Assembly: GCA_910584915.1 (NCBI GenBank)
Contig: CAJUDM010000007.1
Span: forward strand, 1 to 64,000
Origin: an uncultured Lachnospiraceae bacterium
GTDB taxonomy: Bacteria > Bacillota > Clostridia > Lachnospirales > Lachnospiraceae
Reading direction: 5' to 3'
DNA: 64,000 nucleotides
The position numbers were made by a program, and so were the translations under genes. Positions 8,935 through 17,662 of the stretch are shown one piece after another. How positions within the stretch are numbered: position 1 is the stretch's first letter; every line of letters starts with the position of its first letter. The notes below the pieces were generated by a model that was not told the DNA's origin, made no database searches, and saw nothing but the letters and a program-made list of their open reading frames with translations.

Positions 8935-10788
8935 TCACAGCAGACTCGCCGCACCGATCATTCCGGTCTCCTCCCCGAGCGCCGCTAGCTCGATCTCCGG
9001 CACCTCGCCGTGCTCCCGTCCGAAGCAGTTTTTCCGAACCATCTCCCGCAGAGGCTCCAACAGACATTCCCCATACTTCGCAATGGAACCGCCGAGCAGC
9101 ATCACCTGCGGTCTGAAAATATTCACGATGTTTACAATCCCCGTCCCAAGCTTCTCTATGTATTCCCCGACTATCTCCGAGACAGCCACATCACCCTGCC
9201 CGTACAGCTGAAAAATCTCTTCTATACTCAACATCCTGCCGCACCGCTTTTCCACATCCCTTTTCAGGGCGGTCAACGACGCATAGGTCTCCAGGCATCC
9301 ACGTCTGCCGCAGGTGCAGGGCCTCCCGCCCTGTTCTATGACCATATGGCCCAGTTCGCTCCCGCCCAGCCGTCCTCCTTCGAACAGTCTGCCGTCCAGC
9401 AGGATACCGGCTCCCACGCCGGAGCCGATTGTCAGCATCACCACATCCTGACAATCTCTTGCGGCTCCCACACTCGCCTCCCCAAAAACCGCACAGTCCG
9501 CATTGTTAGCCACCCGGATCGGCACCGGCAGATACGCGGCGAGCAGCCTTGCCACCGGAACCTGCTCCCAGCGGATATTGTTGGAGTAGACCACCGTCCC
9601 TGTCTTCCTGTCGATGGTGCCGGGAATCCCAACGCCCGCACCGCTGCACTGGTCCATAGCAATATCCCGCTCTCCTAAAAGTGCCAAAGCCGCCTTTCCA
9701 ATCTGTCCGATCACCTCCTCCGGCTTCTTCTCCCTCTCCATCGGAAACGTTTCGGAGGCAAGCATATGCTGGTGTACATCCACAAGCCCGACCCTGACAT
9801 CTGAGGAGGTGATCTCGATCCCGAGGCGCACAGAACCCGCCTTCTCCCGGATCGATGTGATCAGCGCATCGCAGTTCCCCTCTATCTCGTAGGCGCCGCT
9901 TCCCGCCGGGAGAAACAGACTGTCGCCCTTCTGGTAGGGCAGCTTCTCCTCCCCGCAGGCGATTGTTCCACTACCATCCAGTATCAGAATGCTGACAAAA
10001 GACTCCCCGGAGACGACGCCCTCCATTTTTCCCATCATTCTGCCGTCCAGATTCAATTTATCCACTGTAAAATAGTCGCAGTCCGCCACATGGGGGTAGC
10101 TTTTCGCGCTCTTTACAATGGGCACCCGGTTCGTCACCGCCAGCGCCTTCTCGATGTGTAGATCGCGCTTCTTCCCATCACGCCCCACTCTGCCGTAGTC
10201 GTACACCCGGTAGGTGACATTGGAATTCTGCTGGATCTCCGCGATCAGAATGTCCTGCCCGATGGCGTGGATCGTCCCGGATTCGATAAACAGCACATCG
10301 CCTTTTTGGACCGGCACTGCGTTCAATACTTCCAACAGGGTATCTTCCTCGATCCTTCTCGCGAATTCTTCTTTTGTGATCTCTTTCCGAAAGCCGTAGT
10401 ATAAAAACGCTCCCTCCTTCGCATCCATCACATACCACATCTCAGTCTTGCCGTACTGTCCCTCATTTTTCAGGGCGTAACGGTTGTCGGGATGGACCTG
10501 TATGGACAGATTCTGCTTCGCGTCGATGAACTTTGTCAGGATCGGGAAATCGCGAAATCTGCGGCAGTGCGTGCCCAGCACATCCCGCCCCTCGGCGTCG
10601 ATGTACTCCGCCAGAGTTTTTCCGGCATGAGGACCATTTGCGATCACGGAGGGACCGTCCGGATGGCAGGAGAGCTCCCACGCCTCCGCCAGGATATCCC
10701 CGTCGTACTCGATGCCGTACTCCTCCGCGAGGCGGCGCCCGCCCCAGATGTAGTCTTTACAGGTTGGTTTTAATTTTAAAATACTCAT
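8935..10788 (-). CDS. Fusion of mannose-6-phosphate isomerase (type I ManA) and a ROK domain
   Basis: 617 residues. Residues 1 to about 310 are a phosphomannose isomerase, with YIWGG, the zinc-site stretches QVHPDN and KTEMWYV, and FIESGTIHAIG. Residues from about 318 form a ROK domain with LGGSELGH and the zinc motif CTCGRRGCLE. In that ROK half the usual DIGGT phosphate loop reads EITSS, and the catalytic Asp of NDAN appears as Asn in NNADC; both suggest a poor or absent kinase activity, as in ROK repressors, but no helix-turn-helix is present. The isomerase would turn mannose-6-phosphate into fructose-6-phosphate. The start overlaps the DUF624 stop by ATGA, so translation is coupled. Confidence 0.88.
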   Translation of the reverse strand: MSILKLKPTCKDYIWGGRRLAEEYGIEYDGDILAEAWELSCHPDGPSVIANGPHAGKTLAEYIDAEGRDVLGTHCRRFRDFPILTKFIDAKQNLSIQVHPDNRYALKNEGQYGKTEMWYVMDAKEGAFLYYGFRKEITKEEFARRIEEDTLLEVLNAVPVQKGDVLFIESGTIHAIGQDILIAEIQQNSNVTYRVYDYGRVGRDGKKRDLHIEKALAVTNRVPIVKSAKSYPHVADCDYFTVDKLNLDGRMMGKMEGVVSGESFVSILILDGSGTIACGEEKLPYQKGDSLFLPAGSGAYEIEGNCDALITSIREKAGSVRLGIEITSSDVRVGLVDVHQHMLASETFPMEREKKPEEVIGQIGKAALALLGERDIAMDQCSGAGVGIPGTIDRKTGTVVYSNNIRWEQVPVARLLAAYLPVPIRVANNADCAVFGEASVGAARDCQDVVMLTIGSGVGAGILLDGRLFEGGRLGGSELGHMVIEQGGRPCTCGRRGCLETYASLTALKRDVEKRCGRMLSIEEIFQLYGQGDVAVSEIVGEYIEKLGTGIVNIVNIFRPQVMLLGGSIAKYGECLLEPLREMVRKNCFGREHGEVPEIELAALGEETGMIGAASLL

Positions 10789-11387
10789 ATTTTCTTAAAT
10801 ATCCTCATCAACAAAAATGAATTGACCCATGCAGTCAGCGAAAATCCAACCACGACATAGACCGGTACGATCATCGCGATGACAAAATCCCCCAGGACAA
10901 TACAGATTGCCGGGATCGCGTTGACAAGCAGCATGGGGATTGTAAAGTGCAGATTAGCTATGGATAAAAGCAGGGCATTTTTCAGCGTATTTCCCACAGT
11001 ATTCTGATACTGTCCCTGCAACGGGAATGTGTAGGTACAGACAAAGCCCCAGAGCAGGGCGAGCACGCCGATACAGATGTTCAGCCCCCTCGGCATATTC
11101 CGGGCAAAGAAAATATCGAAGGCGAGCACGCCTCCGCTCACGAGAAGGATCAGCCACAGGACAGTGCTCTGCTTCCACTCTTTCCGGATCATCCGAAAGT
11201 ATTCCTTCACCGGATAGGCGCTCTCTCCCAGCAGGCGTTTTATCATCACCCTGTACAGGGATGTGAGCGAGACACCTATCGTCACCACCGGAATACAGGT
11301 GAGCAGAAACACGATATTCAGGAGTATAAAATCTCCGATTGTTCCCATCCAGTTAAAAAACGGATTATCCACTGATATCTTTTTCAT
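10785..11387 (-). CDS. DUF624 (YesL-like) membrane protein
   Basis: About 200 residues with four to five hydrophobic helices, beginning NPFFNWMGTIGDFILLNIVF and containing LTCIPVVTIG, as in the YesL/DUF624 family. These proteins are often encoded beside oligosaccharide ABC transporters in Firmicutes, but their job is unknown. I chose the ATG at 11387, which has a GGAGAT site; the in-frame start at 11426 lacks one. Its stop overlaps the ManA-ROK start by four bases. Confidence 0.8.
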   Translation of the reverse strand: MKKISVDNPFFNWMGTIGDFILLNIVFLLTCIPVVTIGVSLTSLYRVMIKRLLGESAYPVKEYFRMIRKEWKQSTVLWLILLVSGGVLAFDIFFARNMPRGLNICIGVLALLWGFVCTYTFPLQGQYQNTVGNTLKNALLLSIANLHFTIPMLLVNAIPAICIVLGDFVIAMIVPVYVVVGFSLTAWVNSFLLMRIFKKI

Positions 11388-11448
11388 ACTGATCTCCATT
11401 CCAACACATTTACACAATGCGGGCAATACACTACTTAATTTGACGCCA

Positions 11449-12096
11449 CTATTCCATATCCGCCAGAAATCTCAAAAATTCCTGACACGCCTGCCTGTGC
11501 GTGCCCGACGACGGGAACGCCAAAAGCAGCGTCTCGTCTGTCTCGTTGTCAAGAAATCCGGCAAGCCCGGTCTTCTCCACATACACTGCCGCCTGCTTTC
11601 CTCCATCCTCAAATATCCGCATATCCCCCGTCTCCAACTCCGACAGATCCGTAAATTCCACATCCATCTCCAGACAGTGCCGGTAAAAGCTCTCCGGCAT
11701 AAGGACCACATCCAGCTCCCCGCCGCCCAGGCGGAAAAAGAACTTTTCATATGAACTCTCGTTCACGCCCTCCAGTTTTATCTCACCGTAGGAAAAATTA
11801 TAGTCGGAGCTGATATCTACGGGACCACCGCCGTAGTCCCCCAGATACGCCAGAAACGCCTGTTCCATCTCCTCGTCCCTCCCATAGTCGATCGGTTGGT
11901 TGATCAGGACCATGTTGAAATACGGTTCCTTCCCCCCGAAGCCGAAATGGACGATCAGAAAGATCAAAATCGCTGCAGCCGCACAGATCCCCAGAATGTG
12001 ATACCAGTAATAAGTGACGATATATTCCGTTTTCTGTGCCGGCGTCATATCCGCCGTTCTGTCCCGAATGTCCAGTATATACCTCTTCATTGTCAT
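11449..12096 (-). CDS. Single-pass membrane protein of unknown function in the mannan operon
   Basis: 215 residues. A short cytoplasmic N-terminus and one TM helix (about 34-53, ILGICAAAAILIFLIVHFGF) are followed by an outer domain that resembles part of a solute-binding fold, with GGGELDVVLMPESFYR and GYD-like turns. The start overlaps the GH130_1 stop by ATGA, so it is translationally coupled. It sits between a phosphorylase and DUF624. I recognise no named family; a membrane-bound accessory or sensing subunit of the sugar importer is a guess from context. Confidence 0.7.
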   Translation of the reverse strand: MTMKRYILDIRDRTADMTPAQKTEYIVTYYWYHILGICAAAAILIFLIVHFGFGGKEPYFNMVLINQPIDYGRDEEMEQAFLAYLGDYGGGPVDISSDYNFSYGEIKLEGVNESSYEKFFFRLGGGELDVVLMPESFYRHCLEMDVEFTDLSELETGDMRIFEDGGKQAAVYVEKTGLAGFLDNETDETLLLAFPSSGTHRQACQEFLRFLADME

Positions 12097-13277
12097 ATCT
12101 CACGATGGCCTTCCCTCTCCAGTATCTCCAGATTCCGCGCGATCAGCTCACATCTCTGCTTTACGCAGTCCGGCGAACGACCCGCATCCCCCGGTGTGGA
12201 AAACAGATAGTCCTCCAGTTTATCGACCGTAGTCGTCGCAACGTGCATCCTCGTGTCGGAGGAAGCGTAATAGATATAGACATCGCCGTTCCCTCTTGCG
12301 ATGGCGCCGTTCGTGAACACCACGTTGGACACATCGCCCACTCTCTCCCATCCCAGGGGCACCAAAAAGATACCGCCGGGCTCCGCCACCACCTTAGACG
12401 GGTCTTCCAGATCTGTTCCGAACGCATACAGCACATACCGAAGTCCTGCCGCCGTATTCCGCACGCCGTGGGCAATATTGATCCAACATCTCTTCCCCTT
12501 GATCGGCACTGCGCCCGCGCCATTTTTAGCCTCCGTGATCTGATGATACATGCGCCTGCTTATGATCTTTTCCTCGTCGATCACAGCATGAGCGATGTCC
12601 TCACACAGGCCGAAGCCGATTCCTCCTCCACTGCCGGTCTCGATAAAACCATCCATCGGTCTGGTATAAAAAGCATACTTTCCGTCCACAAACTCCGGGT
12701 GCAGCACCACATTCCTCTGTTGTGGAGAGCGCAGTGTCCTCAGGTTATCGAGCCTCTCCCACTCCACCAGATCCTTCGTGCGGACGATGCCCGCCTGCGC
12801 CACCGCGGCGGAGAGATCGCTGTCCGTCCTGTCCTTGCTCTCCGAGCAGAACACGCCGTAGATATAACCGTCCTCATGCTTTGTCAGGCGCATGTCGTAG
12901 ACATTGGTCTCCTCCGGACAGGTATCGGGAAGTTTTACCGGATAATCCCGGAAACGGAAGCCGTCTACGCCGTTATCGCTCTCAGCCACCGCGAAGAAAG
13001 ATTTTCTGTCATTTCCCTCCACCCTTGCCACCAGACAAAACTTTCCGTTCAGTTCGATGGCACCGGAGTTCATGACCGCATTGACGCCGAGGCGCTCCAT
13101 AAAATAAGGATTTGTCTTCTCGTCCAGATCATACTTCCAATGTACCGGTATGTGCTCCCTTGTGAGCACCGGGTCTTCGTACCTGTCGATAATGCCGTTG
13201 TAGAAATCGCTCTTGCGGTTCTTTCTCGCAGTCAGCCTGTTTAACTTTTCCTGCTCTATGTAATATTGTCTGTGCAT
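12093..13277 (-). CDS. GH130_1 4-O-beta-D-mannosyl-D-glucose phosphorylase
   Basis: 394 residues, the usual length for subfamily GH130_1. Diagnostic stretches include YDLDEKTNPYFMERLGVNA, VYDMRLTKHEDGYIYG, NVVLHPEFVDGKYAFYTRP and YYASSDTRMHVATTT, which match what I recall of Ruminococcus mannosylglucose phosphorylase. The reaction is mannosyl-beta-1,4-glucose plus phosphate to mannose-1-phosphate and glucose, in the cytoplasm. Its substrate is made by the 2-epimerase encoded just upstream, so the pair forms the known route from mannobiose. The start follows GAGGAAG. The stop overlaps the next gene by four bases. Confidence 0.92.
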   Translation of the reverse strand: MHRQYYIEQEKLNRLTARKNRKSDFYNGIIDRYEDPVLTREHIPVHWKYDLDEKTNPYFMERLGVNAVMNSGAIELNGKFCLVARVEGNDRKSFFAVAESDNGVDGFRFRDYPVKLPDTCPEETNVYDMRLTKHEDGYIYGVFCSESKDRTDSDLSAAVAQAGIVRTKDLVEWERLDNLRTLRSPQQRNVVLHPEFVDGKYAFYTRPMDGFIETGSGGGIGFGLCEDIAHAVIDEEKIISRRMYHQITEAKNGAGAVPIKGKRCWINIAHGVRNTAAGLRYVLYAFGTDLEDPSKVVAEPGGIFLVPLGWERVGDVSNVVFTNGAIARGNGDVYIYYASSDTRMHVATTTVDKLEDYLFSTPGDAGRSPDCVKQRCELIARNLEILEREGHREI

Positions 13278-13392
13278 ACTGTCTTCCTCGCTTCACTTCT
13301 GTATCAATCTGTTTCTGCCAAAAACACTCTCGCGATCTGAAAGGCCAAATACTCTGCCCTCCCTGCATTTTCTGCGCAAAAGAGTCTTTCAG

Positions 13393-14553
13393 TCAGGACA
13401 ATCTCTTAATCACTTCCATACACATCCGCCCGTTATGATATGGACATTTCCACGGTTCCACGATCGGCTTCTCCACCGGACCCCCGTTCTCATCCACACA
13501 CCAGAACCACTCCGAGCCCTCGCGCGGATCGATGATATACTCCTTAATATACTCCCAGGTATCCCTCGCCGCATCCAGATACTCCTGTCTGCCCTGCTTC
13601 TGATACCCGTTTAATAATCCCACCACGGCCTCCGCCTGTACCCACCAGATACGCGTCGTATTGTCCACACCGTTCTCCGCCTCGCAGAGCAGGGAATGAT
13701 CCCGGTATGCACACTCATATACATGGTCTGTCATCTCTCTGGTGATCGGCGATATCCCGTCCATATAAGTCTGATCTCCCAGAATCTCCAGCCCCCTGTC
13801 GATCAGCCACGCCGCCTCGATGTCGTGCCCGTAGGAATACAGATCGATCAGCGTGTTCCAGTCTCTGTCAAAAAAGACTTCCTGCCTGCGGCGCTCCCGG
13901 TTGTAGACCTTCCCCTCGATCAGATCGAGCATCTCCCTCAGATACCCGGCAGCCTTTCTGTCCCCGCACACCCTGTAATACTCCGTATACGCCTCAAAGA
14001 CATGCAGCAGCGTGTTCATGGTCCGCTCCGCCATCACGCCGTTCTCGGACAATTTCTCATTGTCCGCCGGCGCAAAAGTTCTGTCGAAAGCCTCCAGATA
14101 GCCGCCCTCGTCCCTGCAGTTCTCCTCGATCAGATCCCGCAGCTCCCCAGCCAGCGCAAGCGCCTCCTCATCCTTCACCGCATCATAATAGGACGACAAC
14201 GCGTAGATCGCAAAAGCCTGATTGTAGGTATGTTTCGTCGTATCCAGAGGCTCCCCGTCACAGGTGACGGACCAGAACACCCCGCCGTACTCCCTGTCGA
14301 GGCAATGCTCCCGCAGGAACCGGTACGCATGTTCCGCATCCGCTCTCAGATTTTCCTTCCCGAGAAGCATGTAGGCGTTGGAGAAAAACCACAGGATACG
14401 ACTGTTCAAAATGCAGCCCTTCTCATAAGACTTATCCGCTTTCAGATCATACCCCATATAGCCGATATAGCCGCCGTTTTCATCATCCTTCAGCCCCTCC
14501 CAGAAGGGGATCAGCCTCTCCGTCAAATGCGCCCTGATTTCCTGCAAAAACAT
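13393..14553 (-). CDS. AGE-family cellobiose/mannobiose 2-epimerase
   Basis: About 386 residues with the (alpha/alpha)6-barrel signatures of the N-acylglucosamine/cellobiose epimerase family: LIPFWEGLKDDENGGYIGYM, LNSRILWFFSNAY, TKHTYNQAFAIYALS and HDIEAAWLIDRG, which hold the expected catalytic histidines. It epimerises the reducing-end sugar, here most likely turning beta-1,4-mannobiose into mannosyl-glucose for the GH130_1 enzyme 115 bases downstream. I prefer the ATG at 14553 because GAGG lies eight bases before it; the ATG at 14559 is too close to that site. Cytoplasmic, with no signal peptide. Confidence 0.9.
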   Translation of the reverse strand: MFLQEIRAHLTERLIPFWEGLKDDENGGYIGYMGYDLKADKSYEKGCILNSRILWFFSNAYMLLGKENLRADAEHAYRFLREHCLDREYGGVFWSVTCDGEPLDTTKHTYNQAFAIYALSSYYDAVKDEEALALAGELRDLIEENCRDEGGYLEAFDRTFAPADNEKLSENGVMAERTMNTLLHVFEAYTEYYRVCGDRKAAGYLREMLDLIEGKVYNRERRRQEVFFDRDWNTLIDLYSYGHDIEAAWLIDRGLEILGDQTYMDGISPITREMTDHVYECAYRDHSLLCEAENGVDNTTRIWWVQAEAVVGLLNGYQKQGRQEYLDAARDTWEYIKEYIIDPREGSEWFWCVDENGGPVEKPIVEPWKCPYHNGRMCMEVIKRLS

Positions 14554-14628
14554 ATCCATTACCTCTTTCTATTCCAGTTCCGCAGAATCTTTTTCAGCAC
14601 ATCTGCTTCCAAAGATTCTGCTGTTTTT

Positions 14629-15651
14629 CTATCTTTTTCCCAGTTCCGTGTCTGATTCCCTCGTCACACTGTTTTCTTTAATATACGCGACGACCTGCTC
14701 CACCGTCGTGAACGCCAGCCCCACATAAGTATCCGCCGCACCGTAGTAGATCGCGATTCTGCCGCTCTGTGCATCGTGCAGCGTCGCACAGGGGAACACC
14801 ACATTGGGCACAAAGCCGCGCTCCTCGTACCACTCCTCGGGCGTCAGCAGGAAATTCTGACAGCGGTATTTCACGATCGACGGATCGTCGATGTCCAGGA
14901 TCGCTCCGCCGATGCTGTAGATGAAGCCGTTGCAGCTCCCCGTCACGCCGTGATAGAACAAGAGCCATCCTTCCGTCGTCTCGATCGGCGCCGCTCCGCC
15001 TCCGATCTTCACAGCCTCCCACCACTCCGGACTCTTGCCCATCACATGGCGGTGTCTTCCCCAGTACTCCATATCTCTGCTCTCCGAGATAAAAATATCT
15101 CCGAAGGGCGTATGTCCGCTGTCGCTCGGCCTCGACAGCATCATATATTTTCCGTCTATCTTCCGCGGAAACAGCACCGCGTTCCGGTTGAAAGGAAGAA
15201 ACGGATTCTCGATCCTGGTGAACAACTTAAAATCCTTTGTCTTAGCCACGCCGATCGCCGCCCCATAAAAATCCTGACACCAGATGATATAGTATGTATC
15301 CTCCACTTTGACCAGCCGCGGATCATAGGCGTACTCCGGCATAAAGGACTTTCCTTTCTCATCCACAAAGGGAATCTTCTCGCTCTCAAACTCCCAGTGC
15401 ACCGCATCTTTGCTTCTCCCCAGATAAATATAGGGGATACCGTTTGTCTGCTCCCCCCGGAAGACGCCGATAAAGGCGCCCTCATAGGGGATCACGGCAC
15501 TGTTGAAAATTCTTGCCACTTCTTTTACCGGGTTTCTGCCGATGATCGGATTCTCACGGAAGCGCCAGACCGGCGCCCCGTGAAACTCCTTCGGTCCTTC
15601 CTGCCAGGGGATATTCGGCAGGGCTTCCCCGATTATTTTCACATTATTCAT
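14629..15651 (-). CDS. GH130_2 beta-1,4-mannooligosaccharide phosphorylase
   Basis: 340 residues. Typical GH130_2 stretches are RIFNSAVIPYEGAFIGVFR, EYAYDPRLV (with the catalytic Asp of the family), SRPSDSGHTPFGDIF, EYWGRHRHVM, GWLLFYHGV and IAIYYGAADTYVGLAFT. The enzyme would phosphorolyse mannooligosaccharides from the non-reducing end, releasing mannose-1-phosphate, or act on mannosyl-N-acetylglucosamine, which some relatives prefer. The mannobiose epimerase next to it favours the mannan role. The start follows GAGGACTG. It is the first enzyme gene behind the transporter genes, 37 bases from the permease stop. Confidence 0.9.
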   Translation of the reverse strand: MNNVKIIGEALPNIPWQEGPKEFHGAPVWRFRENPIIGRNPVKEVARIFNSAVIPYEGAFIGVFRGEQTNGIPYIYLGRSKDAVHWEFESEKIPFVDEKGKSFMPEYAYDPRLVKVEDTYYIIWCQDFYGAAIGVAKTKDFKLFTRIENPFLPFNRNAVLFPRKIDGKYMMLSRPSDSGHTPFGDIFISESRDMEYWGRHRHVMGKSPEWWEAVKIGGGAAPIETTEGWLLFYHGVTGSCNGFIYSIGGAILDIDDPSIVKYRCQNFLLTPEEWYEERGFVPNVVFPCATLHDAQSGRIAIYYGAADTYVGLAFTTVEQVVAYIKENSVTRESDTELGKR

Positions 15652-15688
15652 TTCACAGTCCTCAATTCATTATATTGTTTTTTATTTC

Positions 15689-16534
15689 TTATCCTTTTAC
15701 AGCTCCCGCCGCCATACCGCCGTAGATCTGTTTCTGGAATACCAAAAACAGGATCAGGATCGGGATGATCGTAATGATAACGCCGGCACAAATGTAGTTG
15801 TACTGGTTGCCGTAAGGTCCCGTAAAAGTATACAGCGATGTGGAGATCGTCCGCAGCGTCTCCTTCTGCAGATACAGGTTCGACATGTAGTACTCGTTGT
15901 ACACACTCACGCCCTTCAATACCATCGAAGTCACGATAGCGGGCTTTAAGAGCGGGAACAGGATCTTGAAGAACACACCGAAATAAGTACATCCGTCCAT
16001 GATCGCCGACTCGTCCAGAGAGACCGAAAGGTTCTCAAAGAACTGCAGGAAAATATAGATAGAGATGATATCCGTTCCCATCAGCACGATCATATACCCG
16101 TAGAGGTGGTTGATCAGTCCCAGCTTATACATGATCTGGTAGATCGTCACCTGCGTCGCGATACCGGGGATCAGGGACGCAAACATAAACAGATTCTGCA
16201 CCACGCCGTTGCCCTTGAACTTAAAGCGGTTCAGCACATACGCCAGCATGGACCCCGTCAGCACCGATACCGCCAGCACCACCACCAGAACGATCGCCGT
16301 GTTGGCAAAGCCGTTCAACATCTTCGCCTTCTCAAAAGCGATCTGAAAGTTTTCAAAGTTCAGGAAGGATGCCGGAGCATCCAGCACGGACGAATTATTG
16401 TACTCATCCGTTGTCTTGAACGCCGTCAAAATGCACACACAGACCGGGATCAGCGCGATCAGGGATGCAGCGATCAGCATCAGATACTGAAATACTCTGA
16501 ATATCACACTGAATGGACTTGATTTCTTATTCAT
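15689..16534 (-). CDS. Sugar ABC transporter permease, MalG type
   Basis: 281 residues with six predicted TM helices and the EAA loop (DESAIMDGCTYFGVFFKILF) that docks the ATPase; it ends in the GGMAAGAVKG-type tail common in this subfamily. Together with the permease upstream and the lipoprotein it forms an oligosaccharide importer of the CUT1 class. GGAGG precedes the start, which overlaps the MalF-type stop by ATGA. No ATPase gene is near; a shared MsmX-like ATPase encoded elsewhere is the usual solution. Confidence 0.92.
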   Translation of the reverse strand: MNKKSSPFSVIFRVFQYLMLIAASLIALIPVCVCILTAFKTTDEYNNSSVLDAPASFLNFENFQIAFEKAKMLNGFANTAIVLVVVLAVSVLTGSMLAYVLNRFKFKGNGVVQNLFMFASLIPGIATQVTIYQIMYKLGLINHLYGYMIVLMGTDIISIYIFLQFFENLSVSLDESAIMDGCTYFGVFFKILFPLLKPAIVTSMVLKGVSVYNEYYMSNLYLQKETLRTISTSLYTFTGPYGNQYNYICAGVIITIIPILILFLVFQKQIYGGMAAGAVKG

Positions 16535-17535
16535 CTTGCGCCTCCTTTCACGACTGCTCTCTCCGCTTTCCTCCGCCTTCTCACAGCCGCTTTGGACTCA
16601 TCGGATGTGCCGTCGTCAAAAGCATACTTGAAGAACAGTTTCTGTGCTACAGTGCATAGTATGATGATGCCAAGCAGCACGATCGCCATCGCGCAGGCGA
16701 GGCCGACTTTCTGATTCTCATGCGCCAGGCGGTTCATGATAACGAAATAGGTTCCCGTCCCCATCGTACCGTTCGTGATAACATAGGGCGGCTCGAAGGC
16801 GCTCAGGGAACCGCTGATCGAAAGGATCATGTTGAGCACCACGATGGACTTGATGCTGGGCAGAATAATGTAGCGGAACTGATGCCACTTGTTCGCGCCG
16901 TCCAAAGACGCCGCCTCGTAGAGCTCCGCGTCCACGGACATCATCGCCCCCAGGAACAGGATCATATTCTGACCGGTGTACCTCCAGACCGAAGTAGCCA
17001 CCAGGGAGATATTGTTGATACTCTGATTCTCCAGCCAGTACGGTATCTTTTCTATATCCATTCCCGCCATCTGCAGCAGGGAGTCCAGCACGAATCCCCT
17101 CGCGTAAAAGAACTTGAAGATAAAACCTACCGCGATACCGCAAATCAGGTAGGGGAAAAACATCGCCCCCTTGAACACAGCGCTCCCCCTCACCTTGAAC
17201 ACCATCAGCGTGGCGAAGAACAACGCCAGGGCGAGCTGCACCAGCGCACCGCCCATGTAATAGACGCTGACAAACAGCGATTTAAAGCATTCGCTTCTCT
17301 GGAATACATCTATGTAATTTTTCAGTCCCACAAATTTTCTCGGACCGCTGTACTTCATCTGGTAAAAGCTGAACTGCACCATCTTCCCGAACGGGACATA
17401 GGTGAAGATGATCAGCAGCGCCATCGGAACCAGCATGAATGTAAAGATGACCAGCAGCCTCTGTACTTTTCTGCTTCTGAATGTCTCCGCAAAGGTCTTT
17501 TCGCTCTTTGCGGCGGCAGATATCTGATTGCTCAT
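16531..17535 (-). CDS. Sugar ABC transporter permease, MalF type
   Basis: 334 residues with six main TM helices after a cytoplasmic N-terminus, and the EAA loop YEAASLDGANKWHQFRYIIL. This is the first of two permeases of the presumed mannooligosaccharide importer. The C-terminus is basic (VRRRRKAE). The start follows AGGAGAG. It is separated from the binding-protein gene by a 127-base spacer containing a long hairpin, and overlaps the next permease by four bases. Confidence 0.92.
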   Translation of the reverse strand: MSNQISAAAKSEKTFAETFRSRKVQRLLVIFTFMLVPMALLIIFTYVPFGKMVQFSFYQMKYSGPRKFVGLKNYIDVFQRSECFKSLFVSVYYMGGALVQLALALFFATLMVFKVRGSAVFKGAMFFPYLICGIAVGFIFKFFYARGFVLDSLLQMAGMDIEKIPYWLENQSINNISLVATSVWRYTGQNMILFLGAMMSVDAELYEAASLDGANKWHQFRYIILPSIKSIVVLNMILSISGSLSAFEPPYVITNGTMGTGTYFVIMNRLAHENQKVGLACAMAIVLLGIIILCTVAQKLFFKYAFDDGTSDESKAAVRRRRKAERAVVKGGAR

Positions 17536-17573
17536 TGTACGCTCTCCTATTTGAGTTCCGCATCCGTCCTCTC

Positions 17574-17637
17574 GGTGCCCAGGTACGGCAGAGAGATTTC
17601 CAGCCGCCGTTCGCGTCTGTAAATCCTCTGGGGCACC
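17574..17637 (-). other. Intercistronic stem-loop between binding protein and permeases
   Basis: GGTGCCC (17574-17580) pairs with GGGCACC (17631-17637), and a second partly paired segment lies inside. On the transcript it falls just behind the binding-protein gene. Such hairpins commonly stabilise the abundant binding-protein message and lower permease expression. There is no clean T-run, so full termination is unlikely. Confidence 0.5.
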
Positions 17638-17662
17638 TTCCGGAAAGATGCTGTTTACAGAA

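Noticed and set aside
8918..8938. Small GGATTC/GAATCC hairpin at the end of the ManA-ROK gene as a terminator
   Set aside because: The stem is only six pairs, spans the stop codon and has no T-run.
10785..11426. Earlier start for the DUF624 gene
   Set aside because: The extra 13 codons have no ribosome binding site and are not hydrophobic, whereas the ATG at 11387 has GGAGAT.
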